Assembly (NCBI GenBank): GCA_021784255.1
Contig: JAJXSZ010000013.1
Span: 1 to 20,982 of the forward strand
Length of the DNA: 20,982 bases
Source: Pseudomonadota bacterium
Lineage (GTDB): Bacteria > Pseudomonadota > Alphaproteobacteria > Acetobacterales > Acetobacteraceae
Reading direction: 5' to 3'
In this document: in pieces, positions 13,918 to 20,982 of the stretch
Layout: each line of letters opens with the position of its first letter
How positions within the stretch are numbered: the first letter of the stretch is position 1
Translations under genes and position numbers: made by a program
Notes under the pieces: model-generated
The model's database searches: none
What the model saw: only the letters and a program-made list of their open reading frames with translations
Told to the model about the DNA's origin: nothing

Positions 13918-15717
13918 TCAGAGTATCGGCAGCAGGATCCGGCTCGGCCGTGCGGTGTCGGTGAACAGGGTGATCCGCGCGACCCGTGGCAGGCGGCCTT
14001 CGCCCTCCGGCTCGCCACTCTGCGGGTTGACGTCGAATTTCGGGAAGTTGCTTGCTGCGATGTCGAGACGAATGCGGTGGCCGGGCAGAAAGCGGTTGGC
14101 GGTCGGCATCAGCATGACGCGGATCCGGGTGACCGCGCCGGGCACGCGCAGGCGCGGATGGGCATGGTCCTCGGCATAGCGCAGGCGGACAATCCCATCC
14201 GTGAGCAACATCGCGAAGCCACGCGGGTCGTCCGGCGTGGCGGGATGGACGTCCACCAGCTTGGCCGTGATGTCGGCGTCCGGCGCATCGACGGCAACGA
14301 AAAGCTCCGCCGTGATCGGACCGATCACCGTCACTTCGCGCTCGAGCGCCGGTGTCTGGAACACGAGCACGTCGGAGCGCGCGGCGAGCGGCAGATAGGG
14401 AGCGCGGCAGCCGAGGAAGTCCGGGCGCTCCACCTGGTCGAAGGCGCCGGCCGTCGCGACGGGTTCGAGGCTGCTGAAGGCGCCGCCGACCGTCGGCACC
14501 GGATGCGCCGGGTCGCTCAGCCAGGAACTCGGCGCGGCGTCGGCATCGGGCGCCGCGAGCGCGAGCCTGCCGCCGCGGTGCAGATGATAGGGACGGAAAT
14601 CGACGCCTGGCGGCGGCCAGTCGGTGAAGGCCGACCAGCCGCCACCGTGGTCGAGATGGCCTGCTTCGGTACGCCTGCCGCTGCCGCCACCCATGACGAA
14701 GATGCGCGCCGCCGGTTCCGGGTTCGTCGTGCCGTCGAGCGCGTGGCGGAAATGCCGCAGGCGATACTGCCGCCAGTCGCCCGCCCAGGAATCGAGTGTC
14801 GCGCCGGCACCGAAATCGACCTCGCCGAACACGCGGTCGCTGCGGTCGCCATGCTTCCACGGCCCGAGGACGAGGCGCTGCGTGCCCCGCCCGGCGCGAC
14901 GCAGGCCGAGGTAGTTGGCGGTCGCCGTGAACGGGTAGGGGTCGTACCAGCTCGACATGTGCACGCTGTCGGCGGGCGCGTAGCTTGCGTGCCAGCCCTC
15001 CGCCCAGATGCCAAGTTGTTGCCAGAACGCATCAAACGCCCCGTGCGTCCACTGCTCGAAGAGGTACGCCTCGTAATCGGGGTGATGGCGCAGCGGCGAA
15101 TGGCCTGAGCGCCATGGGAGCGCGGTGAACCAGTCGCGGATGTCCTCGGCCTGCAGTGCCGCGCGCAGCACGGGATCGGCTGCCGCCTCGGGCGATTCGA
15201 CGGCCTGGCGGTGTGCCCAGGTCGCCTGCTTCAGCTCGAACGCGCCCCATTGCCGGATGCCGCCTTCCCAGGCATTGGCGAAGCCACCGGAATCGAGCAC
15301 CTGCGCCACCAGCCCCTTGGGGTTGAGGCAGCCAAGCGCCGCTTGCGTATGCGCCGCATAGGACAGGCCCATGGTGCTGATGCGCCCGTCGCACCAGGGC
15401 TCGGCCGCGAGCCAGGCGCAGGTGTCGAAGCCGTCCTCGCCATCGGAGAGGTATTTGACGAAGCGGCCCTCGCTGCCATGGCGGCCGCGCGTGTCCTGAT
15501 AGACGACGGCCAGGCCGGCGGCGGTGAAGAACCGCGCGAGCTCGGCGCGCGCGACCGGCTTGCGGTCCGCCGCGGTGATCTCGCTGCGGCTGGTCTGGTT
15601 GCGCCCGTAGGGCGTTCGCTCGAGGATCACCGGGAACGGCCCCGCGCCCGGCGGGAGGTGGATGTCGGTCGCGAGGCGAACGCCGTCGCGCATGGCCACC
15701 ATCCGCGTCTCGGCCAT
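13918..15717 (-). CDS. CocE/NonD family serine hydrolase (X-Pro dipeptidyl-peptidase S15-like)
   Basis: The 599-residue protein has an alpha/beta hydrolase core (about 5-300) with a helical cap (about 150-245), then a beta-sandwich domain (about 340-599) of the PepX_C type. The catalytic triad is visible: Ser119 in MGLSYAAHTQ, Asp259 in SWYDPY and His289 in GPWKHG. YQDTRGRHGSEG (73-84) is the usual oxyanion-hole region. Relatives hydrolyse cocaine ester, glutaryl-cephalosporin and other acyl-amide or ester bonds, or N-terminal X-Pro peptides, so the substrate cannot be fixed. No signal peptide is present, so it probably acts in the cytoplasm on what the adjacent importer brings in. The ATG at 15717 shares one base with the stop of the ATPase gene (TGATG). 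Confidence 0.9.
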   Translation of the reverse strand: MAETRMVAMRDGVRLATDIHLPPGAGPFPVILERTPYGRNQTSRSEITAADRKPVARAELARFFTAAGLAVVYQDTRGRHGSEGRFVKYLSDGEDGFDTCAWLAAEPWCDGRISTMGLSYAAHTQAALGCLNPKGLVAQVLDSGGFANAWEGGIRQWGAFELKQATWAHRQAVESPEAAADPVLRAALQAEDIRDWFTALPWRSGHSPLRHHPDYEAYLFEQWTHGAFDAFWQQLGIWAEGWHASYAPADSVHMSSWYDPYPFTATANYLGLRRAGRGTQRLVLGPWKHGDRSDRVFGEVDFGAGATLDSWAGDWRQYRLRHFRHALDGTTNPEPAARIFVMGGGSGRRTEAGHLDHGGGWSAFTDWPPPGVDFRPYHLHRGGRLALAAPDADAAPSSWLSDPAHPVPTVGGAFSSLEPVATAGAFDQVERPDFLGCRAPYLPLAARSDVLVFQTPALEREVTVIGPITAELFVAVDAPDADITAKLVDVHPATPDDPRGFAMLLTDGIVRLRYAEDHAHPRLRVPGAVTRIRVMLMPTANRFLPGHRIRLDIAASNFPKFDVNPQSGEPEGEGRLPRVARITLFTDTARPSRILLPIL

Positions 15718-16472
15718 CAGGGTTCCTCGAGTTCGGTGGAAAGCGCGCGCAGCTCGGCGGTGTGCGGATGCGTCGTGCGGCCGGCGCGCAGGGCCTCCGC
15801 GGAGAGCGTCTCGACCACCTTGCCGCCCTGCATCACCGCGATCATCGGGCAGAGATGCGCCACCACCGCGAGGTTGTGGCTGACCATGATGTAGGTGAGG
15901 TTGCGCTCGCGCTGCAGGTCGGAGAGCAGGTTCAGCACCTCCGCCTGCACCGAGACATCGAGCGCACTGGTCGGTTCGTCGAGCAGCAGGATTTCGGGCG
16001 AGGTGATCAGGGCGCGGGCGATGGCCACGCGCTGGCGCTGGCCGCCGGAAAGCTGGTGCGGGTAGCGGAAGCGCACCGCCTGCGGCAGCGCCACCTCGTC
16101 GAGCGCGCGCGGAATCGCCGCGTCGGCGCCGCCGATGCCCTGCGCCACCAGCGGCTCGGCCAGGGCGCGGTCGACGGTCTGGCGCGGATGCAACGAACCA
16201 TAGGGGTCCTGAAAGACCATCTGCACGCGACGGAAGAAGGCGCGTGTACGGCGGCGCGGCAGTTCGGCGCCGTCGAGCCGCATATGCCCGGACCAGTCCT
16301 CGTTGAGTCCGGCGAGCGCGCGCAGCACCGTGGATTTGCCGGAACCGGATTCGCCGACGATGCCCCAGGCGGTGCCGCGCGCGACCGCGAAGGAGACGCC
16401 GCTGACAGCCTCCACGCGTCCGAACCGGATGACGAGGTTGTCGACGACGATCAGCTGACACCGTCCATCCAC
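15717..16472 (-). CDS. ABC importer ATPase, DppF/OppF/NikE type
   Basis: The 251-residue ATPase has Walker A GESGSGKS (40-47), Q-loop FQDP (87-90), signature LSGGQRQRVAIARAL (141-155), Walker B ILLLDEPTSALD (161-172) and switch His199 (MVSHN). It pairs with the neighbouring DppD-type ATPase to drive the permease pair. It ends soon after the HPHT motif, without the C-terminal cysteine-containing extension of DppF/OppF, so its length is closer to NikE. No ATG lies near the start. GTG at 16472 is chosen, which overlaps the upstream gene by 22 bp. A CTG at 16454, overlapping the upstream stop as CTGA, would fit the coupling pattern of the operon even better and start directly at the first strand. 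Confidence 0.88.
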   Translation of the reverse strand: MDGRCQLIVVDNLVIRFGRVEAVSGVSFAVARGTAWGIVGESGSGKSTVLRALAGLNEDWSGHMRLDGAELPRRRTRAFFRRVQMVFQDPYGSLHPRQTVDRALAEPLVAQGIGGADAAIPRALDEVALPQAVRFRYPHQLSGGQRQRVAIARALITSPEILLLDEPTSALDVSVQAEVLNLLSDLQRERNLTYIMVSHNLAVVAHLCPMIAVMQGGKVVETLSAEALRAGRTTHPHTAELRALSTELEEP

Positions 16473-17287
16473 GCAGGGTCGCGGGTCATGGTGGTCAGGC
16501 GCGCCTGGGGATGCGACAGGGTCGGCAGGCAGGCGAGCAGGCCGCGCGTGTAGGGATGCTCGGCGCGCGCGAGCCCCGCGGCCTTCAGTTCCTCGACGAC
16601 GCGCCCGGCATACATGACCACCACGCGGTCGCAGAAATGTGAGACCAGCGGCAGATCGTGGCTGATCAGGATCAGCGACATGCCGCGGCTGGAGACGAGA
16701 TTCTCCATCAGGCGCAGGATCTCCGCCTGCACCGTGGCATCGAGGGCCGAGGTCGGCTCGTCGGCGATCAGCAGTTCCGGGTCCGGCGCCATCATCATCG
16801 CGATCATCACGCGCTGGCCCATGCCGCCCGAGAGCTCGTGCGGATAGGCGTCCGCGACGCGCGCGGGATCGCGGATCTGCACCTGGGCGAGCAGGTCGAG
16901 GGCGGCTTGGCGCGCCTCGCGTCGGGTGGTCCTGCGATGCAGGCGCCAGGATTCGGCGATCTGCTCGCCCGCCGTCATCACCGGATTCAGCGAGAATTTC
17001 GGATCCTGCATGATCAGGCCGGCACGCTTGCCGCGGATCGCGCGCATCTGCCGTTCGCTCGCGGTGAGCACGTCGATGCCGTCGAAGGCCAGCCGGTCGG
17101 CGCTGACACGCGCCTCCGGCGGCAGCAGCTTGAGCAGCGAGCGCGCGGTGAGCGACTTGCCGGAGCCCGATTCGCCCACGATGCCGAGCTTCTCGCTGCC
17201 CAGCGTCAGCGACACGCCGCGCACCGCGAGCGAGGGGCCGCGCGGCGTGGGGAAGGCGATGCTGAGGTTGGCGATCTCGACCTTCAT
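16451..17287 (-). CDS. ABC importer ATPase, DppD/OppD/NikD type
   Basis: The 278-residue ATPase has Walker A GESGSGKS (38-45), Q-loop MQDPKFSLNP (93-102), signature LSGGMGQRVMIAMM (152-165), Walker B LLIADEPTSALD (172-183) and switch His210 (LISHD). The MQDP and SLNP pattern with LSGGM is typical of the D-type subunit of peptide/nickel importers. It stops about 20-25 residues after HPYTRGLL, so it lacks the cysteine-containing C-terminal extension found in OppD and DppD (about 325-335 residues). NikD-like proteins are similarly short. The ATG at 17287 overlaps the permease stop as ATGA. Confidence 0.92.
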   Translation of the reverse strand: MKVEIANLSIAFPTPRGPSLAVRGVSLTLGSEKLGIVGESGSGKSLTARSLLKLLPPEARVSADRLAFDGIDVLTASERQMRAIRGKRAGLIMQDPKFSLNPVMTAGEQIAESWRLHRRTTRREARQAALDLLAQVQIRDPARVADAYPHELSGGMGQRVMIAMMMAPDPELLIADEPTSALDATVQAEILRLMENLVSSRGMSLILISHDLPLVSHFCDRVVVMYAGRVVEELKAAGLARAEHPYTRGLLACLPTLSHPQARLTTMTRDPAWMDGVS

Positions 17288-18207
17288 GAGCGCTGCTTCG
17301 GGTCGAGCACGTCGCGCAGCCCGTCACCGAGCAGGTTGAACGCCAGCGAGGCCGCGAAGATCGCCATCGCCGGCATGATCGGCACCCACCATGCGTTGAC
17401 GATGAAGCGGCGGGCGGAGGCGACCATCGCACCCCATTCGGGCGAGGGCGGTTGCGCGCCCATGCCGAGGAACCCGAGTGCCGCCGCGGTGAGGATGATC
17501 GAGCTCATGTCGAGGCTGACGCGCACGATCAGGCTGCCGAGGCTGAGCGGCAGGATATGCACCAGGATGATGCGCGTGCGCGAGGCGCCGGCCAGGCGGG
17601 TCGCCGCGATGAAGTCGGCGTTGCGGATGGCGAGTGTCTCGGCCCGGGCGATGCGCGCATAGGGCGGCCAGGCGGTGAGCGCGATGGCGATGATGGCGCT
17701 GGTGATGCCCGGCGTGATCGCGGCGACGAAGGCCAGCGCCAGGATCAGCCGCGGAAAGGCGAGGAAGACATCGGTCACGCGCATCAGCACGCGGTCCGCG
17801 AGGCCGCCGATATAGCCGGCGGTGCACCCGATGATCAGGCCGACGGGGGCCACGAGCACAACGACGGCGACCACCATGCCCATCGTGATGCGCCCGCCCC
17901 AGAGGATGCGCGAGAGAATGTCGCGGCCCAGCTCGTCCGTGCCGAGCCAGTGCGCGGCGCTCGACGGTGCGAGGTGATTGGCGAGATCCTGCGCGTCGGG
18001 GCTGTAGGGCGCGAGCAGCGGAGCGGCCAGCGAGACCGCGATCAGCAGCACGATGGTCACCAGCCCGGCCATCGCCAGCGGGTTGGCGCGGAAGTCGCGC
18101 CACAGGCGGTAGAGCCGGCCCCAGCCGGCCTGGCGGCGTGAGCTTGGTGTGTCGGACAGCAGCCAGGCCCGCAGGGACGTGCCGCTCATCGTGGGGGTGT
18201 CGCTCAT
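17284..18207 (-). CDS. ABC importer permease, DppC/NikC type
   Basis: The 307-residue protein begins with a cytoplasmic tail (1-40). A first membrane helix (about 45-66) is followed by a periplasmic segment with HWLGTDELGRDILSR (86-100), diagnostic of the OppC_N plus BPD_transp_1 arrangement. About five more helices follow, with the coupling (EAA) loop at about 189-215 (IRNADFIAATRLAGAS). It forms the translocation pore together with the DppB-type subunit. The ATG at 18207 overlaps the upstream permease stop as ATGA; a second in-frame ATG six codons later is possible. Confidence 0.93.
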   Translation of the reverse strand: MSDTPTMSGTSLRAWLLSDTPSSRRQAGWGRLYRLWRDFRANPLAMAGLVTIVLLIAVSLAAPLLAPYSPDAQDLANHLAPSSAAHWLGTDELGRDILSRILWGGRITMGMVVAVVVLVAPVGLIIGCTAGYIGGLADRVLMRVTDVFLAFPRLILALAFVAAITPGITSAIIAIALTAWPPYARIARAETLAIRNADFIAATRLAGASRTRIILVHILPLSLGSLIVRVSLDMSSIILTAAALGFLGMGAQPPSPEWGAMVASARRFIVNAWWVPIMPAMAIFAASLAFNLLGDGLRDVLDPKQRS

Positions 18208-19217
18208 CGGACGCGAGGATCCATCATCCGGTACAGGACGTCGGCGAGCAGGTTGAGGAAGACGTAGATGACGCCGATCACGAGCGTCGAACCCAGGACC
18301 GCGTTCATGTCGGCGTTGAGCAGCGAGTTGGTGAGGTACTGGCCGAGGCCGGGCCAGGAGAACACGGTCTCCGTCACAACCGCGCCCTCGAGCAGGCCGG
18401 CATAGGTGAGGGCGAGCACGGTGATGAGCTGGACCCAGATATTGCCGAAGGCATGGCGCCAGACGATGCGCGCGGTCGAAAGCCCCTTGGCGCGCGCGGT
18501 GGTGATGTATTCGCCCCGCAGCGCATCCAGCATGAAGCCGCGCGTCATGCGCGTGATGTAGGCCATCGAGAAATACGCCAATACCAGCGCCGGCTGAATG
18601 AGGTGCAGCAGCGCGTTGTAGAAGGTGTTCCAGTGGCCAGTGATCGCCGCGTCGATCACCAGCATGCCGGTGATGCGTGGCACGATGCCGTCATAGACCA
18701 CGCTCACCTGCCCTGTGCCCGGCAGCCAGCCGAGGGCAGCGTAGAACACGACGAGTGACAGCATGGCCAGCATGAAGACGGGGATCGAGGAGCCGGCCAG
18801 GCTGAACACGCGCACCATATGGTCCGTGCGCGTGCCCTGGCGCACGGCGGCGAGCACGCCAAGCGGCACGCCGATCAGCGCCGCCACGATCATCGCCGCG
18901 GTCGCCAGTTCGAAGGTCGCGGGGAAGTAGCGCCCGATGTCCTGGAGCACCGGATGCGTCGTCATCACCGACCTTCCGAGGTCGAGATGGAGCAGATTGC
19001 GGAAGAAAATCCAGAATTGGTACCACAGCGGGCGGTTGAGCCCGAGCTCGATGCGCACGCGCGCGACCACGTCCGGCGGCGCGTGGTCCCCCAGGATCGC
19101 CACGATCGGGTCGATCGGCATCACCCTCCCGATGAAGAAGGTGACGACGGTCAACCCGAACAGGGTGATGAGGACGCTGACGGTGGTTGCCGCCAGCGTC
19201 CGCAACCGTCCGTTCAC
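18204..19217 (-). CDS. ABC importer permease, DppB/NikB type
   Basis: The 337-residue protein has a first membrane helix at about 10-30 and a periplasmic loop with the family pattern IELGLNRPLWYQFW (56-69). This is followed by DLGRS (79-83), then five helices with the coupling loop RGFMLDALRGEYITTARAKGLS (226-247). The segment ETVFSWPGLGQYL is characteristic of DppB/OppB. It pairs with the DppC-type subunit downstream. The start is a GTG at 19217 that overlaps the stop of the binding-protein gene as GTGA, so its translation depends on ribosomes finishing the preceding gene. Confidence 0.93.
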   Translation of the reverse strand: MNGRLRTLAATTVSVLITLFGLTVVTFFIGRVMPIDPIVAILGDHAPPDVVARVRIELGLNRPLWYQFWIFFRNLLHLDLGRSVMTTHPVLQDIGRYFPATFELATAAMIVAALIGVPLGVLAAVRQGTRTDHMVRVFSLAGSSIPVFMLAMLSLVVFYAALGWLPGTGQVSVVYDGIVPRITGMLVIDAAITGHWNTFYNALLHLIQPALVLAYFSMAYITRMTRGFMLDALRGEYITTARAKGLSTARIVWRHAFGNIWVQLITVLALTYAGLLEGAVVTETVFSWPGLGQYLTNSLLNADMNAVLGSTLVIGVIYVFLNLLADVLYRMMDPRVR

Positions 19218-20812
19218 GCCTTACGGATATCCGCGTACTTGGTGTAGTCCGGCATCGGGCCGATCTTGAGGCCGGAGACCCCCTTGCCGAGCACCGCCAC
19301 CGCGTTCTGCTGCAGCAGCATCGCGAACGGGGCGATCTGGCGGAACTGGCGCTGCATGTCCTGGTACATCGCGATGCGCTTCGCCCCGTCGAGTTCCTTG
19401 ACGGCATCCTCGACCATCTTGGTCAGCGGCGGATTGTAGAAGTGGCAACGCCAGGCGAGGATCTGGAGCTTGGAGTTATTGGCATCGTTCGGATCCGCGC
19501 AGAACGCCTGGGCGTTCGAGTTGGGATCGAAATAATCTGAACCCCACACCGACAGGATCAGCTCGTGCTGACGGGCGCGCATCTTGGTGAAGACCTGCTT
19601 CGCCTGCGCCGGCAGCAGCTTCACGTCGATGCCGATGTCCTTGAGGTTGGCTTGCACCGCCTGGGCGATGTCGTTGTACGGCGCGGCGGCGATGTGATCC
19701 ATCGTCACGCTGAAGCCTTTGGGATAGCCGGCCTGGGCGAGCAGCTGCTTCGCCTTGGCGACGTCGCGCTTGAACGGCATGTCGGTCAGCGCGCCGGGCA
19801 GGCCCGCGGGCAGGAAGTTCTGCGCGATCTCGTAGGTGCCGGGCACGATGTTCTTCGCGATCCCCTCGTAGTCGACCGCCCACTTCATCGCCTGGTGCAC
19901 CTCGGTCTTGTTCAGGTGCGGCTTGCCCATGTTCATGCCGATATAGACCGAGGTCGCCTGGCCGGACGTGAGCACGGTGAAGTCCGCCTTGCCCTTGAGC
20001 TGCTTGAGGTTCTCGGACAGCAGGTCGCGGGCGATGTCGATGCTGCCGTGCTCCAGCTGCAGCAGCTGCGAGGCGGGCTCGGGGATGTGCTTGATGACGA
20101 TGCGGTTGCAGCCGACCTTCACCGCCGCGTGCGGGTTCGCCTCCAGGATCACGTGGTCAGAGGCGACCCAGGAGATGAGCTGATAGGGGCCGCTGCCGGC
20201 GGTGTGGGTCTTGAGCCAGTCGTTGCCGAGGTCGCCGTTCTTCGCGTGCGACATGACGGTCGCGCGGTCGACGATGCAGCCCACGTTGGCGGAGAGGCAG
20301 AACATCAGGAAGCTGGTCGCCACCTGCTTCGGCAGCACCATCTTGAGCGTGGTCGGATCCGGCGCCGTGATCAGCTTCTCGACGTTGTCCTTGGTATAGC
20401 CGAACTGCGTGACGATGAAGCCCGGCGTCAGGTTGAGCTTGACCACGCGCTGCAGCGAGAACGCGGCGTCGTGCGCGGTGAGCTCGTTGCCCGAGGCGAA
20501 CTTGATGCCCGGCTTCATCTTGAAGGTGATGGTCAGCCCGTCGGGGGACACGGTCCAGGACTCGGCGGCGTCGCCGACCACCGTGGTTCCGGTGGTGAGG
20601 TCCGGCGTGACCAGCTTGTTGTAGCAGTTGCCGTCCACCTCGTTGTCGGTGAACTCGTAGCTCTGGGCCGGATCGAACGCGACGATGTCGTCGATCTGCT
20701 TGCCCATGACCGCGATGCCCTTGGGGGTCGCGGCGAAGGCCTCGTCGGCGCCGAGTGAGGCGAGGATTGGGGATGCGGCCGAGGCGGCCAGCACGGAACG
20801 GCGGGTCAACAT
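19214..20812 (-). CDS. Periplasmic substrate-binding protein, DppA/OppA family (SBP_bac_5)
   Basis: The 532-residue protein opens with a signal peptide of about 28 residues: TRRSVLA, a hydrophobic stretch, then AFAA. The twin arginines in S/T-R-R-x-V-L context suggest Tat export, though Sec is possible. The mature part has SBP_bac_5 features: DPAQSYEFTDNEV, then AESWTVSPDGLTITFKMKPGIKF (split over about 83-106), TAGSGPYQLISW and LLAQAGYPKGF. The family binds di- or oligopeptides, nickel chelates, opines or sugars, so ligand identity is open. ATG 20812 has AGGGAG 9 bases upstream across an A-rich spacer. It is the first gene of the importer-hydrolase operon, which fits the higher expression usual for binding proteins. 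Confidence 0.93.
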   Translation of the reverse strand: MLTRRSVLAASAASPILASLGADEAFAATPKGIAVMGKQIDDIVAFDPAQSYEFTDNEVDGNCYNKLVTPDLTTGTTVVGDAAESWTVSPDGLTITFKMKPGIKFASGNELTAHDAAFSLQRVVKLNLTPGFIVTQFGYTKDNVEKLITAPDPTTLKMVLPKQVATSFLMFCLSANVGCIVDRATVMSHAKNGDLGNDWLKTHTAGSGPYQLISWVASDHVILEANPHAAVKVGCNRIVIKHIPEPASQLLQLEHGSIDIARDLLSENLKQLKGKADFTVLTSGQATSVYIGMNMGKPHLNKTEVHQAMKWAVDYEGIAKNIVPGTYEIAQNFLPAGLPGALTDMPFKRDVAKAKQLLAQAGYPKGFSVTMDHIAAAPYNDIAQAVQANLKDIGIDVKLLPAQAKQVFTKMRARQHELILSVWGSDYFDPNSNAQAFCADPNDANNSKLQILAWRCHFYNPPLTKMVEDAVKELDGAKRIAMYQDMQRQFRQIAPFAMLLQQNAVAVLGKGVSGLKIGPMPDYTKYADIRKA

Positions 20813-20833
20813 GTTTTTTTACTCCCTGAAGCC

Positions 20834-20847
20834 GGAATGCTCATTCC
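20834..20847. promoter_or_regulatory. Palindrome upstream of the binding-protein gene
   Basis: GGAATG (20834-20839) and CATTCC (20842-20847) form perfect 6-bp arms with a 2-base centre, 22-35 bases upstream of the start and just before its ribosome site. The position suits an operator for the importer operon, but no regulator gene lies next to it. The gap 20813-20899 otherwise shows only the AGGGAG ribosome site and an A7 spacer. Confidence 0.35.
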
Positions 20848-20899
20848 TAGCACACGGCCTGCCCGCCGAAAGGGGGGGCTGGGACGGCCTGGGGCCAGG

Positions 20900-20982
20900 T
20901 CAGCCGGAAGTGTCCGCGACCTCCGCCTCGAGGAAGAACTGCGCCGCTTCCTCGTCATAGGCATAGAGCTCCGCATAGCGTC
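20900..20982 (-). CDS. C-terminal end of an unidentified protein (cut by window edge)
   Basis: The last 26 codons of a minus-strand gene enter from the right edge and end at TGA 20902-20900. The visible tail includes RYAELYAYDEEAAQFF and ends ADTSG. It is acidic and helix-like, and its codons are mostly GC-ending as in the other genes, so it is probably real coding sequence. The family could not be recognised from this fragment. It lies 87 bp upstream of the binding-protein gene on the same strand, so it may belong to the same transcript. Confidence 0.55.
   Translation of the reverse strand, partial: RYAELYAYDEEAAQFFLEAEVADTSG

Noticed and set aside
13645..15108. 487-codon plus-strand frame opposite the hydrolase
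   Set aside because: It is antisense to a hydrolase with an intact catalytic triad and has no ribosome site or recognisable family.
13918..16461. 847-codon minus-strand frame suggesting an ATPase-hydrolase fusion
   Set aside because: The hydrolase begins at ATG 15717. The extension is the ATPase gene read out of frame, with Arg/Ala-rich nonsense.
15717..17432. 571-codon frame suggesting a double ATPase
   Set aside because: The upstream part overlaps the first ATPase gene in another frame and lacks ATPase motifs, so there are two separate ATPase genes.
20888..20899. CCTGG-GG-CCAGG inverted repeat right after the stop of the right-edge gene, as a terminator
   Set aside because: A 2-base loop cannot close, leaving only a 4-bp stem with no U run. 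It is too weak to call.

Overview
The window is GC-rich, densely packed bacterial chromosome. The order fliF-fliG-fliH-fliN-flbD-flhA-flhF with an FlbD-type regulator is typical of Alphaproteobacteria. The FlbD regulator and the sugar-acid and peptide uptake genes fit Rhodospirillales/Acetobacteraceae or a related family, but the exact taxon is an inference. No rRNA, tRNA, CRISPR array, insertion sequence or phage gene was seen. No gene-free stretch exceeds 300 bases.

Region 1 (1-7191, all minus strand) is a flagellar operon read right to left: fliF (MS ring), fliG (rotor switch), fliH/flbE (export ATPase regulator), fliN (switch C-ring), flbD (sigma-54 activator of late flagellar genes), flhA (export gate) and the start of flhF (cut by the window edge). 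Genes overlap or lie a few bases apart, except for 39 bp before flhF, so co-transcription and translational coupling are likely.

Region 2 (7269-12688) is a sugar-acid catabolic locus built around a divergent promoter. A GntR regulator and an L-idonate 5-dehydrogenase-like enzyme run leftward. An enolase-superfamily acid-sugar dehydratase, a gluconate 5-dehydrogenase-like SDR and an MFS transporter run rightward. An AT-rich palindrome between the two arms is the likely regulator site. The set suggests uptake of a hexonate such as L-idonate, oxidation to 5-keto-gluconate, reduction to gluconate, and dehydration to 2-keto-3-deoxygluconate without a kinase. A strong GC hairpin (7231-7253) separates this locus from the flagellar operon.

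Region 3 (12701-13681, minus) is a lone D-2-hydroxyacid dehydrogenase, convergent with the transporter. The two share a hairpin that spans both stop codons. A 236-bp gap (13682-13917) follows, with a possible 27-codon ORF behind a strong ribosome binding site.

Region 4 (13918-20812, minus) is a five-gene dipeptide/oligopeptide/nickel-type ABC importer (binding protein, two permeases, two ATPases) ending in a CocE/NonD-type serine hydrolase. Every junction overlaps, so import and intracellular hydrolysis of the substrate look coupled. The right edge carries the last 26 codons of an unidentified minus-strand gene.
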